The notes: a model not told the origin generated them from the letters alone. A DNA stretch of 64,000 nt from Insolitispirillum peregrinum (GCF_900156605.1 NZ_FTOA01000007.1:96079-160078), one strand, 5' to 3'. Counted from the first letter of the stretch, positions 8,928-17,796 are shown. A program made the numbers and translations.

Positions 8928-9184
8928 CAGATCAGTTCATCCCCAACAGCAGGGGCATCAATCCAGTCGCGGTCGCCTTCGGAGGCTGGGGCTGAGCCAT
9001 CACACTGAGCCAGCAATTCGGCGAGGGTGTAGGACGGGCGGGTTTGCGGGGTCACGATCAACTGCCCGTCAGAGACGGACAGGGCAACCGATGCTCCGGC
9101 GCTGATATGAAGCTGGGACAGCATGGCGGGTGGCACCGGCATCATCACCGAACCGCCAACCTTGCGCAGTTTGGCTACGGGCAT
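8927..9184 (-). CDS. MazE/ChpS-type antitoxin (AbrB-fold DNA-binding)
   Basis: This 85-aa protein is the first gene of the toxin-antitoxin pair. The N-terminal SpoVT/AbrB-like half (residues 1-50, MPVAKLRKVGGSVMMPVPPAMLSQL followed by GASVALSVSDGQLIV) forms a dimeric DNA-binding swapped hairpin in the family. The acidic C-terminal tail (ASEGDRDWIDAPAVGDELI) is the usual toxin-wrapping segment. It probably represses its own promoter through the palindrome at 9204-9221. Confidence 0.92.
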   Translation of the reverse strand: MPVAKLRKVGGSVMMPVPPAMLSQLHISAGASVALSVSDGQLIVTPQTRPSYTLAELLAQCDGSAPASEGDRDWIDAPAVGDELI

Positions 9185-9203
9185 TTTGAGACCTCGGATT
9201 TAA

Positions 9204-9221
9204 GTTATATTTTTATATAAC
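9204..9221. promoter_or_regulatory. Palindromic operator of the mazEF-like operon
   Basis: The perfect inverted repeat GTTATAT-TTTT-ATATAAC lies 20 bp upstream of the antitoxin start. It is strikingly AT-rich for this genome. It may double as the -10 region. Antitoxin autorepression at such palindromes is standard for the family. Confidence 0.7.
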
Positions 9222-9299
9222 ATATCCCGGTCCCGTCGCTAACCTGATTCTTTCGGTGCTCCGGCGCAAGTCCAGTGCCATCCCCCCCTTCCCGGGATC

Positions 9300-9339
9300 A
9301 AAGGGCCAATGGCCCTTTGCGGGCGCGGGCAGAGCCCGC
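9300..9339 (-). terminator. Tandem hairpins after bluB
   Basis: AAAGGGCC-AAT-GGCCCTTT (9300-9318) is adjacent to GCGGGC...GCCCGC (9319-9339), just 3' of bluB on the minus strand. It probably ends the cimA-bluB transcript. Confidence 0.6.
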
Positions 9340-9362
9340 CTCCTCCCCCTGCACACAGCCCC

Positions 9363-10004
9363 CTACCGGCGGAAAATAAAGCTCTCCAGCGGCAGACGTT
9401 GCTGCCAGCCGAACCGCTCCAGCTCGGGGTCGCGGTGCTCTTCCTGCGGATAGCCGAGGCAGAGGTACGATACCAGATCCCAGTGCTCGGGAACGTTGAG
9501 GCTTTCCTTGGCGTCGATGGGGTCGATGATCGAGACCCAGCCGACACCGACGCCCCAGGCGCGGGCGGCCAGCGCGAGGGTCTGGACGGCTCCGGCGACG
9601 GAGTAGTGCAACGTCTGGGGGATGGTTTGCCGCCCCAGTCCGTCACCGGCCTGCGGGTCGTTGTCGCAAAAGATTGCCAGCTGGACCGGGGCATCATCCA
9701 GGCCGGACAGCTTCAGCGAGGCATACAGCCGGGCCTTTTCGCCCTTGTAGGCGTGCAGGGCCTCGGAGTTGGCGGCGGAGAAGTTGCGGCGGATGCGCAC
9801 GCGCAGGCCGGGGTCTTCGACCAGCACAAAGCGCCACGGCTGGCTGTGGCCGACCGACGGCGAGTGGGTGGCGAGGCGGAGGATTTCGGTCAGCACATCG
9901 GGGGGGATCGGGTCGGTGCGAAACCGCCGCACGTCCCGCCGCCATTCAATCAGATCAACGAGCTGTTGGCGAAAGGCGGCGGAGAAATGCGGCGTATCGC
10001 TCAT
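9363..10004 (-). CDS. bluB: 5,6-dimethylbenzimidazole synthase BluB
   Basis: This flavin-destructase converts FMNH2 and O2 to 5,6-dimethylbenzimidazole, the lower ligand of cobalamin. The protein has 213 aa with the nitroreductase fold. The family-specific start RRDVRRFRTDPIP, the HSPSVGHSQPWRFVLV FMN-binding segment, and the C-terminal GWVSIIDP and YLCLGYPQEE segments are all present and are characteristic of BluB rather than generic nitroreductases. It is the last gene of a minus-strand operon, and its ATG overlaps the trmJ stop by 4 nt. No cob genes are in the window. Confidence 0.93.
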   Translation of the reverse strand: MSDTPHFSAAFRQQLVDLIEWRRDVRRFRTDPIPPDVLTEILRLATHSPSVGHSQPWRFVLVEDPGLRVRIRRNFSAANSEALHAYKGEKARLYASLKLSGLDDAPVQLAIFCDNDPQAGDGLGRQTIPQTLHYSVAGAVQTLALAARAWGVGVGWVSIIDPIDAKESLNVPEHWDLVSYLCLGYPQEEHRDPELERFGWQQRLPLESFIFRR

Positions 10005-10846
10005 GATGCGGATGAATCCCCGTCGGTGGTCGGCCCATCCGTGGAAGGTTCGTCAGAGGTCCGCTGTTCGGCCAGGGACGAATGGCGTTCGCTGCGCAGC
10101 GGGCGGTCGGGGCGGCGACCCCAGCGCAGTTCGGTGACCACGCCGTGCAGGGTTTTGACTTCCTGCCGGGTCAGACCGGCGCGGGCAAAGATCGAGCGCA
10201 GGTTGCGGACCATGCCGGGGCGCTTGTCGGGCAGGCGCAGGAAACCGCAATCGTCCAGCTCGCGCTCCAGATGCTCGTACAGGCCGAGCAAGTCCTGATG
10301 GGCAGCGGGGGGCGAGGCGCGTTCGGCGGGCTGTTCGGTCGGGGTCTGATCGACCGAGGAATACCACTCATAGCCGACCAGCAAGACCGCCTGCGCCAGA
10401 TTCAGCGAGCAGAAGCTGGGGTTGAGTGGGACTTCGATCACCGCGTTGGCCAGCGCCACGTCGTCGTTTTCCAGCCCGGTGCGCTCGCGGCCAAACAGGA
10501 TGCCGACCGGCTCGATGGGGTCGAGGCTGAGGGCCTGACGCATTTCACCGGCGGCTTTGCGCGGGGTGACGATGCGCTTCATCATGTCGCGGCGGCGGGC
10601 GGTGGTGGCATAAACATGGACCAGATCGGCCACCGCCTCTTCGGTGCTGTCATAGACGCGGGCGTTTTCGAGGATCGCATCGGCGCCCGAGGCGGCATTG
10701 ATCGCCCGTTCGTCCAGATGACTGACCCGTGGCCGCACCAGACGCAGGTCCACCAGCGCGCTGTTGCCCATCGCACGGGCGGTGGTGCCCATGTTTTCGG
10801 CCAGTTGCGGCTCGACAAGGATGATGGCTGGCGCGGTTCCGCGCAT
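10001..10846 (-). CDS. trmJ: tRNA (cytidine/uridine-2'-O-)-methyltransferase TrmJ
   Basis: This SPOUT-class enzyme 2'-O-methylates position 32 of several tRNAs. From ATG 10846 it has 281 aa. Visible motifs are APAIILVEPQLAENMGTTARAMGN at the N-terminus (as two adjoining parts), GILFGRERTGLENDDV (SAM-binding knot), and NPSFCSLNLAQAVLLVGYE. A C-terminal extension follows, as in TrmJ. I prefer ATG 10846 because AAAGGA lies upstream and homology begins there. A TTG at 10912, one base after the previous stop, would add 22 residues. The 3' end overlaps bluB by 4 nt. Confidence 0.92.
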   Translation of the reverse strand: MRGTAPAIILVEPQLAENMGTTARAMGNSALVDLRLVRPRVSHLDERAINAASGADAILENARVYDSTEEAVADLVHVYATTARRRDMMKRIVTPRKAAGEMRQALSLDPIEPVGILFGRERTGLENDDVALANAVIEVPLNPSFCSLNLAQAVLLVGYEWYSSVDQTPTEQPAERASPPAAHQDLLGLYEHLERELDDCGFLRLPDKRPGMVRNLRSIFARAGLTRQEVKTLHGVVTELRWGRRPDRPLRSERHSSLAEQRTSDEPSTDGPTTDGDSSAS

Positions 10847-10913
10847 GGCCAGAACGTCCTTTTGCAGGATCGCCCGGCCCCGCTGGCGCCAGTCGGGGAT
10901 TTGTTCAACCAAC

Positions 10914-11678
10914 TTATTCGAGTCCCTTGCTCTTCAACAGGTCCGCAGCGACGCTGCGGGCTTGGTCGCGGCCCATGCCGGGTTGCAGGGCCGGATCATA
11001 CACCAGAGCCGCAGCCATCCGGCCCAGCCCGTGGAACATCATGCCATCCTGCCGGACGCGGAACACGTCGCCGGCCATTTTGGCATCGATGGTAAAGCCC
11101 AGCGCGGTGGCGAGTTTTTCGCCCAGACAGGCCGAGCGGCTGCTGGCCGACAGGCCGTCGGCAATCAGGATCGAGACATTGTTGAGGACGGCGGCCTCGG
11201 CTCCCAGCACGGCGCAGCCTTCACGCTTGTTGGTCAGCGCATTGGCGGCAGCGGGGGGCAGGGTCGGCAACAGGTCGTCCATCGCGCTGGCGGGCACGGT
11301 GATGATCGCCAGCGAGGTTTCCGGCGGGATGTCGCGGGTGAAAGGCTGTTCGTTGGCGATGCTGATGTCCAGACCGGGCAGGGCATCATAGACGGCCAGC
11401 AGGTCAGAAACGGCGCTGCTCCACGGGCGTTCCGTGCTGTCGGTTTTGGCCGGAGCACCGATCAGGGCCACCCGCACCGGGCCTTGCCAGCGGCGCAGAT
11501 AGGGACCGGTGCCGGTCGGGCCTGCCTCGCCATAGCCGGAAAAGGCGATCTGGTCGAACAGTTGCAGGGTTCGTGCCTGCGAGGGCTTTTCCATCTGGGT
11601 GGGGTCGGCAGTGAAATAGCCGATCCCCAGCATCAGGAACAGCGTCCCGAAGGTCAGCAGCAGCAGGTTGCGCAGCAT
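10914..11678 (-). CDS. DUF2927-like membrane-anchored protein
   Basis: This 254-aa protein has one N-terminal hydrophobic segment (residues about 3-20, LLLLTFGTLFLMLGIGYF), either a signal anchor or an uncleaved signal peptide, with the rest predicted to be periplasmic. The LRRWQGPVRVALIG segment near residue 65 and a late CLGEKLATALGF resemble the DUF2927 family of alphaproteobacteria, whose function is unknown. Two cysteines (in REGCAVLG and SACLGEK) could pair. The start overlaps the cimA stop as ATGA and trmJ follows, so it is cotranscribed with both. The family assignment is from memory of motifs, not a search. Confidence 0.7.
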   Translation of the reverse strand: MLRNLLLLTFGTLFLMLGIGYFTADPTQMEKPSQARTLQLFDQIAFSGYGEAGPTGTGPYLRRWQGPVRVALIGAPAKTDSTERPWSSAVSDLLAVYDALPGLDISIANEQPFTRDIPPETSLAIITVPASAMDDLLPTLPPAAANALTNKREGCAVLGAEAAVLNNVSILIADGLSASSRSACLGEKLATALGFTIDAKMAGDVFRVRQDGMMFHGLGRMAAALVYDPALQPGMGRDQARSVAADLLKSKGLE

Positions 11679-13270
11679 CAGACCGAGGCTCCATCGCGGA
11701 ACAGTTTATAGACGATGGCATCGCGCAGGGCGTTATAGGAGGCATCAATAACGTTGCCCGACACCCCGACGGTGGTCCAGGTGTTGCCGCGCCGGTCGGC
11801 GCTTTCGATCAGCACGCGGGTGACGGCGGCGGTGGCGGCTTCGGGGGTCAGGATGCGCACCTTGTAATCGACCAGCTTCAGGTCCTGTAGCTCGGGGTAG
11901 ACCGGCAACAGCACCTTGCGCAGGGCGGCGTCCAGCGCGTTGACCGGGCCGTTGCCTTCGGCGACCGCCATCTGGGTGGCATCGCGCAGGCTGACCTTGA
12001 CGGTGGCTTCGGACAGGGTGATCAGGTCGCCACGGGCATTCCACCGCCGTTCGTCGATCACGCGGAACGAGCTGAGGCGGTAGTATTCCGGCACTTCGCC
12101 CAGATAGCTGCGCGCCAGCAGCTCAAAGCTGGCTTCGGCACCGTCATAGGAATAGCCGGAAAACTCGCGCTGCTTGACCTCGTCCATCATCCCGGCGATG
12201 CGCGGGTCCTTCGGGTCGATGTCGAGGCCGATTTCACGGAAGCGGGCGACAAAGTTCGACCGGCCCGCCTGATCGGACACCAGAATCTTGCGGTGATTGC
12301 CGACCAGTTCGGGGGCGATGTGCTCGTAACACTTGGGGTCTTTTTCGACCGCCGAAACGTGCAGCCCGCCCTTGTGGGCAAAGGCGGCTTCGCCGACATA
12401 GGCGGCATTGCGCAGCGGGGCGCGGTTCAGGCGCTCGTCCAGCTCGCGTGAGACCTGGGTCAGCCGGGTCATGTCACTGGCCGACAGACCGGTTTCATAG
12501 CCCATCTTCAGTACCAGCGACGGGATCAGCGAAATCAGGTTGGCGTTGCCGCAGCGTTCGCCCAGCCCGTTGAGGGTACCTTGAATCTGGCGGGCCCCGG
12601 CGCGGACGGCGGCCAGACTGTTGGCGACGGCGTTTTCGGTGTCGTTGTGGCAATGGATGCCGACATGGCTGCCGGGGACGACCTTGGTGACGGCGGCAAC
12701 GATGCGTTCGACTTCGTCGGGCAGGGTGCCGCCGTTGGTGTCGCACAGCACCACCCAGCGGGCCCCGTTGTCATGGGCGGCCTTCAGGCACTTCAGGGCA
12801 TAGTCGGGATTGCCCTTGTAGCCGTCAAAGAAATGTTCGGCGTCGTAGATGACTTCTTTGGCCTTGGTGGTGGCGTGGCGGATGCTGTCGCCGATCATGC
12901 GCAGGTTTTCATCCAGATCGACGCCCAGCGCGACGGTGCACTGGAAATCCCAGCTCTTGCCGACCAGCGTGATCACGTCGGCCCCCGACGACACCACCGG
13001 AGCCAGTCCGGGATCATTGTCGGCCGAACGACCGGCGCGGCGGGTCATGCCAAAGGCGGCCAGCTTGGCGCGGTGCAGGGTCGGCGGATTACCGAAAAAG
13101 GCGTCGTCGGTCGGGTTTGCGCCGGGCCATCCCCCCTCAATATAGTCTATCCCCAGCAGGTCCAGCGACTGGGCAATGGCGGCCTTGTCGGTCGCCGAAA
13201 AGTCCACGCCCTGGGTCTGCGCGCCATCGCGCAGGGTGCTGTCATAGAGATAAACGCGCTTGTCACTCAT
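11678..13270 (-). CDS. cimA: Citramalate synthase
   Basis: This HMG-CoA-lyase-like synthase condenses pyruvate and acetyl-CoA to (R)-citramalate, an entry to 2-oxobutyrate and isoleucine. The protein has 530 aa. The TIM-barrel start YLYDSTLRDGAQTQGV, the metal-site histidines in VGIHCHNDTENAVANS, NGLGERCGNANL, and a C-terminal LeuA-type dimer/regulatory domain (from about residue 390, with VTRVLIESADRRGNTWTTVGVSGN) are present. I chose ATG 13270 (AGGAG about 12 nt upstream) because the extra N-terminus of the longer reading has no family counterpart. It leads an operon with the DUF2927-like gene, trmJ and bluB. Confidence 0.93.
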   Translation of the reverse strand: MSDKRVYLYDSTLRDGAQTQGVDFSATDKAAIAQSLDLLGIDYIEGGWPGANPTDDAFFGNPPTLHRAKLAAFGMTRRAGRSADNDPGLAPVVSSGADVITLVGKSWDFQCTVALGVDLDENLRMIGDSIRHATTKAKEVIYDAEHFFDGYKGNPDYALKCLKAAHDNGARWVVLCDTNGGTLPDEVERIVAAVTKVVPGSHVGIHCHNDTENAVANSLAAVRAGARQIQGTLNGLGERCGNANLISLIPSLVLKMGYETGLSASDMTRLTQVSRELDERLNRAPLRNAAYVGEAAFAHKGGLHVSAVEKDPKCYEHIAPELVGNHRKILVSDQAGRSNFVARFREIGLDIDPKDPRIAGMMDEVKQREFSGYSYDGAEASFELLARSYLGEVPEYYRLSSFRVIDERRWNARGDLITLSEATVKVSLRDATQMAVAEGNGPVNALDAALRKVLLPVYPELQDLKLVDYKVRILTPEAATAAVTRVLIESADRRGNTWTTVGVSGNVIDASYNALRDAIVYKLFRDGASV

Positions 13271-13411
13271 CGGGGGAAAAGACTCCTGCACGCCGGGCGG
13301 TCCGGGTCGAGCTTCCGGAGGTCCGGCCGGGATGGATTGCTGGCGACGGCCAGCCCGGGGCATTGAAACTAACGAGGGCAACCGGTGGCGACAAGGGAAA
13401 TGTACGCCCGT

Positions 13412-13957
13412 TCACGGGGATTGCCTGCTGACCGGCGACGGCCCCAGCGGCAGGGGCGGCACCACCTCGCCGGAAAACAACCGCTCCAGCCCGAGGACGG
13501 CAATCATCCGCTCGTCGATGGTCAGCACCGCCTGCAGGAACGGATGGCTGGCGGTGGAGTCGGTTTCCGGCACCGCCGACAGCGCCGACTGGGGCACGGT
13601 CAACACGTCATCAACGGCATCGACCAGCAGGCCGACGGTGCGCTCACTGACCGCCACCATCATGATCACATGGGTGGCGGTGGGCTGGGTCGGCCCCTGT
13701 CCGAAACGGGCGCGCAGGTCATAAATCGGCACCACCACCCCGCGCAGGTTGATCACTCCCCGCACATAGGGCGGGGTGTTGGGCAGCGGAGTGGTTTCGG
13801 TCCAGCGTTTGAATTCACGGATGGCCAGAATATCGACGGCAAATTCACTGCCGCCGACGGTAAAGCTGACGTACTGCTGCATCGGCCCGCTGGGGGTGTC
13901 ATCGTCGGTCGTGGGGATGCCGTCGTTGAAAAACGGCGTGAACAGGGTATCAGCCAT
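13412..13957 (-). CDS. cheW: Chemotaxis coupling protein CheW
   Basis: CheW bridges chemoreceptors and CheA. At 181 aa it consists of one CheW domain. Typical strands YVSFTVGGSEFAVDILAIREF and PYVRGVINLRGVVVPIYDLRARFG (each shown in consecutive parts) are clear. The ATG at 13957 sits inside the end of cheA (8-nt overlap ATGGCTGA). It is the last gene of the che operon. cimA follows 141 bp further on in the same direction. Confidence 0.95.
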   Translation of the reverse strand: MADTLFTPFFNDGIPTTDDDTPSGPMQQYVSFTVGGSEFAVDILAIREFKRWTETTPLPNTPPYVRGVINLRGVVVPIYDLRARFGQGPTQPTATHVIMMVAVSERTVGLLVDAVDDVLTVPQSALSAVPETDSTASHPFLQAVLTIDERMIAVLGLERLFSGEVVPPLPLGPSPVSRQSP

Positions 13958-16079
13958 GCGGATCGTCTCCCTCGCGGCGATGACGGCGGGCGGCCAGCAG
14001 GCGCAGCCCGGCGACATCGAGAATCAGGGCAACCCGGCCATCGCCCAGAATGGTCGCCGCCGAAATGCCTTCGCAGTGCCCGTAATTGCGTTCCAGGCTT
14101 TTGATCACCACCTGCTGCTGGCCGATCAGGCTGTCAACCACCAGTGCCACCTTGCCGCCATCCTCGGCTTCGCACAGCACCACCAGTGCGCGGGTCGGGT
14201 CGCACGGGTCCGAACGATGGCCGAACATGCGGGCCAGATCGACCATCGGGGTATACTGCCCGCGCACCGACAACACCGGGCCACGGCCAACCAGATGATG
14301 GATGGCGTCGGCAGCCGGTTGCAGGCTTTCCAGAATGTTGGCGATCGGCAGGACATAGGTCTCATCGCCCGCCTGCAACAGCATGCCGTCCATCACCGCC
14401 AGCGTCAGCGGCAGGGTCAGGGCAAAGGCGGTGCCGCGTCCCTTGTACGAGCGGACCAGAATGCGCCCGCCCAGCGCGTTGACGTTGGCGCGCACCACGT
14501 CCATGCCAACGCCCCGCCCCGAGATGTTGCTGATCAGCTCGACGGTTGAAAAGCCGGGATGGAACATCAGCTCGTACAGCTCGTCGTCGCTGGGGTCTGC
14601 GCCCCTGGGCAGCAGGCCCTGTTCGATGGCCTTTCGCTTGATGGCCGCCAGATTGATCCCGGCACCATCGTCAGAGACCTGAATCACGATCCGGCCAGAG
14701 CGGTGTTCGGCCAGTACGGTGATGGTGCCATCCTCGGGCTTGCCTGCCGCCCGGCGTTCTTCCGGGGGTTCGATGCCGTGATCGATGGCGTTGCGGATCA
14801 GGTGCATCAACGGGTCGCTCAGGCCCTCGACCACGCTTTTATCGACTTCGGTTTCTTCGCCGATCAGGATCAGGCGAGCCCGTTTGCCCAGCGCCTGCGC
14901 GGTTTCGCGCACCAGCCGGGGCAGGCGGGCAAAGGCGCTTTTGACCGGCTGGGCGCGGATGGCCATCACGCTTTCCTGCAACTCGCGGGTATGGCTGGCC
15001 AGGTCTTCCAGCCCCTGGAACAGCATCGGGAAGCGGTCTTCCGCCAGACCTTGTGCCTGTTGCGCCAGCATCGCCTGCGTGATCACCAGCTCGCCGACCA
15101 TGTTGACCAGCCGGTCGATGCGTTCGACATCGACGCGGATGGACGACGCCGCCTGCTGTGGCCCTGCCCATGGCCGCACCGGGTCCAGCGGGGGGTCTGT
15201 TTCGGGGGAAACCGGCTCGGGCAGGGGAGTGGGGTCTACCTCTTGCACAGGGGCGGGGCTATCCGTGGTCAGCAGGCTGCCAACCCCCAACGGGTCAAAG
15301 CCGATCCGGCTGCCATCGTTGGCGGTGATCTGTGGCGGACACAGCGGGGCGACAAAGGCGAACGGCTCGGCCACCACTTCGGGGGCAATGTCGGTGGTCA
15401 GCGAGAGGGTCCAGCGCAGATAGCTTTCGGTCAGCTCCAGCGCGTCCAGTGGCGGGATGTGGCTGCTGTCGCAGACAGTCTGCAATGGTCCCAGCGCTTT
15501 CAGGGCGCGCAGGACCAGCAACGGCTGATGGCCCGCCGCCAGCGCCTTGGCGTTGGGGGCAAAGTCGATGGTCCAGACGCGGGGGGGCGGAGCCGCTGGG
15601 GGCGCCGGAGGTACCGGGGCCGTGTCGGCGCGGATGACCGGGAAATCCGGCAGGGTATTGGCTGGTGCCGCTGGCGGGGTGCTGTCGGCGGGCGTTCCCA
15701 GCAGGCGACGCAGCTCGGCCAGCACCGGCGGGTTTTCCGGCGGCGGAACACCGTCGCGGTCGGCGCTGACGCAATCGGCCAGTGCATCGCCCGCCCGCAG
15801 CAGGGTTCCGACCAGCGCATCCGACGGGGCCATCCGGCCCGAGCGGATGGCGTCGAGCACCGTTTCGGTCAGGTGGGCGACCTCGACCAGTATGCCGCTG
15901 CCAAAGGCACCGGCACCGCCCTTGATCGAATGGGCGGCGCGAAAGGCGGCGGCGACGGCGGCGGCGTGCTGGCCACCGGCATCCGGGGCCGCCAGTGCGG
16001 TCACGCTGTCTTGCAGGCTGGCAAGCAGCTCTTCGCATTCATCGAAAAAGGTGCGGCGCAGGCGGTCAAGTTCACTCAT
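13950..16079 (-). CDS. cheA: Chemotaxis histidine kinase CheA
   Basis: The cytoplasmic kinase of the array phosphorylates CheY and CheB. It has 709 aa. The P1 Hpt domain (residues 1-110) carries the phosphorylated histidine H50 in AAHSIKGGAGAFG. A proline-rich linker and a P2-like region follow (about 120-310). The P3 dimerisation and P4 ATPase domains come next, with LMHLIRNAIDHGIE, VSDDGAGIN and GRGVGMDVV. The P5 CheW-like domain runs from about 575 to the end. All catalytic motifs look intact. It overlaps cheW and sits 4 bp after the STAS gene. Confidence 0.96.
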   Translation of the reverse strand: MSELDRLRRTFFDECEELLASLQDSVTALAAPDAGGQHAAAVAAAFRAAHSIKGGAGAFGSGILVEVAHLTETVLDAIRSGRMAPSDALVGTLLRAGDALADCVSADRDGVPPPENPPVLAELRRLLGTPADSTPPAAPANTLPDFPVIRADTAPVPPAPPAAPPPRVWTIDFAPNAKALAAGHQPLLVLRALKALGPLQTVCDSSHIPPLDALELTESYLRWTLSLTTDIAPEVVAEPFAFVAPLCPPQITANDGSRIGFDPLGVGSLLTTDSPAPVQEVDPTPLPEPVSPETDPPLDPVRPWAGPQQAASSIRVDVERIDRLVNMVGELVITQAMLAQQAQGLAEDRFPMLFQGLEDLASHTRELQESVMAIRAQPVKSAFARLPRLVRETAQALGKRARLILIGEETEVDKSVVEGLSDPLMHLIRNAIDHGIEPPEERRAAGKPEDGTITVLAEHRSGRIVIQVSDDGAGINLAAIKRKAIEQGLLPRGADPSDDELYELMFHPGFSTVELISNISGRGVGMDVVRANVNALGGRILVRSYKGRGTAFALTLPLTLAVMDGMLLQAGDETYVLPIANILESLQPAADAIHHLVGRGPVLSVRGQYTPMVDLARMFGHRSDPCDPTRALVVLCEAEDGGKVALVVDSLIGQQQVVIKSLERNYGHCEGISAATILGDGRVALILDVAGLRLLAARRHRREGDDPHG

Positions 16080-16083
16080 CGGC

Positions 16084-16368
16084 TCAGACCTCGACCGGCC
16101 AGGTCATCAACTGGGGAAACAGGCCATAGCTTTCCAGCTGGGCCACCAGATCCTCGGACGGGGCTTTCAGCACCCACGGGTGGGCAGTGGCGTTGGCACT
16201 GGCGACAAAGGACAGCAGCACCTGCACGCCCTGCACCGACAGGTGCTGGACGGCGCTGGCGTCAACCTCGATCCGCCCGCTGGTTGCCAGCGCCGCCAGC
16301 AGGCTGTTGCGCAGCATCACCGCATCCCCCGGAGTCAGCAGGGCGGGCAGTTCGACGCGGGTGCTCAT
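16084..16368 (-). CDS. STAS-domain protein of the chemotaxis operon
   Basis: This 94-aa single STAS (anti-sigma-antagonist-like) domain carries LPALLTPGDAVMLRNSLLAALATSGRIEVDASAVQHLSVQGVQVLLSF as consecutive parts. Ser in HLSVQG occupies the usual phosphorylatable position of STAS proteins. Such small proteins are regularly found in alphaproteobacterial che clusters beside cheY and cheA, and their exact role is not settled. The start overlaps the cheY stop by ATGA. Confidence 0.85.
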   Translation of the reverse strand: MSTRVELPALLTPGDAVMLRNSLLAALATSGRIEVDASAVQHLSVQGVQVLLSFVASANATAHPWVLKAPSEDLVAQLESYGLFPQLMTWPVEV

Positions 16369-16754
16369 GCCAGTGGCCCGAGAACGGCTTCGATCTTGCT
16401 GCGCAGGGTCGGCACGTCAAACGGCTTGACGATGTAGTTGTTGACCCCGGCGGCAATGGCGGTGCGCACAGAGTCGGCATCGTTGCGGGCGGTCAGCAGG
16501 ATGAAGGGCGTGCGGCCAATGATCGGGTTGGCACGCAGGCGGGCCAGCAGATCCAGACCGTCCATGCCGTCCATGGTCCAGTCGGCAATCACCAGATCGA
16601 AGCGTTTTTGCCCCAGCGCGGCAAGGGCTTCGGTGCCGTTGGCGGCCTCGACAACATCGCTGACACCGATTTGGCTCAACCCGTGGCGGGTCAGCCCGCG
16701 AATGCTGGCATGGTCATCAACGACGAGAACGGCAAGGGTATGGGCGGTCGGCAT
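16365..16754 (-). CDS. cheY: Chemotaxis response regulator CheY
   Basis: This 129-aa single receiver domain relays phosphate from CheA to the flagellar motor switch. The acidic pair is in VLVVDDHAS, the phosphoacceptor Asp in LVIADWTMDGMDG (near residue 58), and the conserved Thr and Lys in FILLTARND and NNYIVKPFD. There is no output domain. It overlaps the STAS gene by 4 nt and follows cheB by 16 bp. Confidence 0.94.
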   Translation of the reverse strand: MPTAHTLAVLVVDDHASIRGLTRHGLSQIGVSDVVEAANGTEALAALGQKRFDLVIADWTMDGMDGLDLLARLRANPIIGRTPFILLTARNDADSVRTAIAAGVNNYIVKPFDVPTLRSKIEAVLGPLA

Positions 16755-16770
16755 GATGGCAGTTCTCTCT

Positions 16771-17796
16771 TTACGTCCGGCACAAGGTCAGCAGGCGGGA
16801 AACAAGATGCGGTATCGGGGTGATAGGCAGATCGGGGATGCGGCGCAAGGCATCCTGACGGGCAAAGGCGAACAGGCAGCCCGAGGAGCCTTGCACCAGA
16901 GCCTGTCCTCCGGCGTGGTGGACGTGCTGCAATCCTTCCGCACCATCGGTGGACTCGCCACTCAGCAGGACGGCAATCGCCTGTCCGTGGGCGGCGATGG
17001 CGAGGGAGCGCAGCAGGTGGTCATGCGGGTGTGACAACGGGCGGGGCAGGCAGCGCAACTGCCATGGCTCCGGCTGGCCGGGGGGGGCTGTGGCGATGGT
17101 GGTTTCCTGTTCACCCGGGATCAGAATGATGCTCCCACAGCTCAGCGGCAGACCGTCGGCGGCGATGTGGACCGGCAGCGTGGTGCGGGCCCGCAGCAGG
17201 GCGGCAAGGTGATCCGGGGCGACCAGCGGCAGGCGGGGGGCCAGCAGCAGGGGCGGGGCTCCGGCGGGCCAGTGGCTGGCCACCTCCAGCATGGTGGGCA
17301 GGCAGCCAAGGCCGCCAACCAGAACGCACAGACGGGACAGGAACGGCGGACTGCCCAGTGAGGGCGGTGGTGCCTGAATCACCGGATGAGGCTGGGCGTG
17401 GGCTTGTCCGGCCAGCCGGACCTTGGCAATCAGCTCTTCGGCCAGCGCGTCAAAGGCGGCTCCGAGTGCGGTCGGTTTGCCGACCACGTTCACCGCCCCC
17501 AGGGCAAAGGCTTCGGCGGTGGCGGCGGCGCCCTCGCGGGTGAGTGACGAGACCATCACCACCGGCAAGGGATGCAGTCGCATCAACTGGCGCAGAAAGG
17601 CCAGCCCGTCCATGCGGGGCATTTCCACATCCAGCGTCAGCACATCGGGGGCCAGCTGGGCAATCTGGCGGCGGGCCAGCAGCGGGTCAGCAGCGGCTCC
17701 GACAATCGAGATGTCCGGGGCACGGGACAGGGCGGCGGTGATCATGTCACGGGCCAGCGCCGAGTCGTCAATGATCAGGGTCCGCAGCGGCTTCAT
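16771..17796 (-). CDS. cheB: CheB-type response regulator with degenerate methylesterase domain
   Basis: The gene has the position and domain order of CheB, the receptor glutamate methylesterase/deamidase. Residues 1-125 form an intact receiver (LIIDDSA, TLDVEMPRMDG, GKPTA). Residues about 150-341 align along their length with the catalytic domain. The nucleophile motif normally written GASTGG reads GGLGCLP, with Leu163 at the serine position. The catalytic histidine of QHMP is Arg188 in APRLP. Only the aspartate survives (D284 in SGESTDGAEG). The reading frame is open and GC-typical, so this is an altered protein and not a broken gene. The predicted esterase activity is lost unless other residues substitute. 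I chose ATG 17796 because it overlaps cheD by ATGA and the receiver begins there. Confidence 0.88.
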   Translation of the reverse strand: MKPLRTLIIDDSALARDMITAALSRAPDISIVGAAADPLLARRQIAQLAPDVLTLDVEMPRMDGLAFLRQLMRLHPLPVVMVSSLTREGAAATAEAFALGAVNVVGKPTALGAAFDALAEELIAKVRLAGQAHAQPHPVIQAPPPSLGSPPFLSRLCVLVGGLGCLPTMLEVASHWPAGAPPLLLAPRLPLVAPDHLAALLRARTTLPVHIAADGLPLSCGSIILIPGEQETTIATAPPGQPEPWQLRCLPRPLSHPHDHLLRSLAIAAHGQAIAVLLSGESTDGAEGLQHVHHAGGQALVQGSSGCLFAFARQDALRRIPDLPITPIPHLVSRLLTLCRT

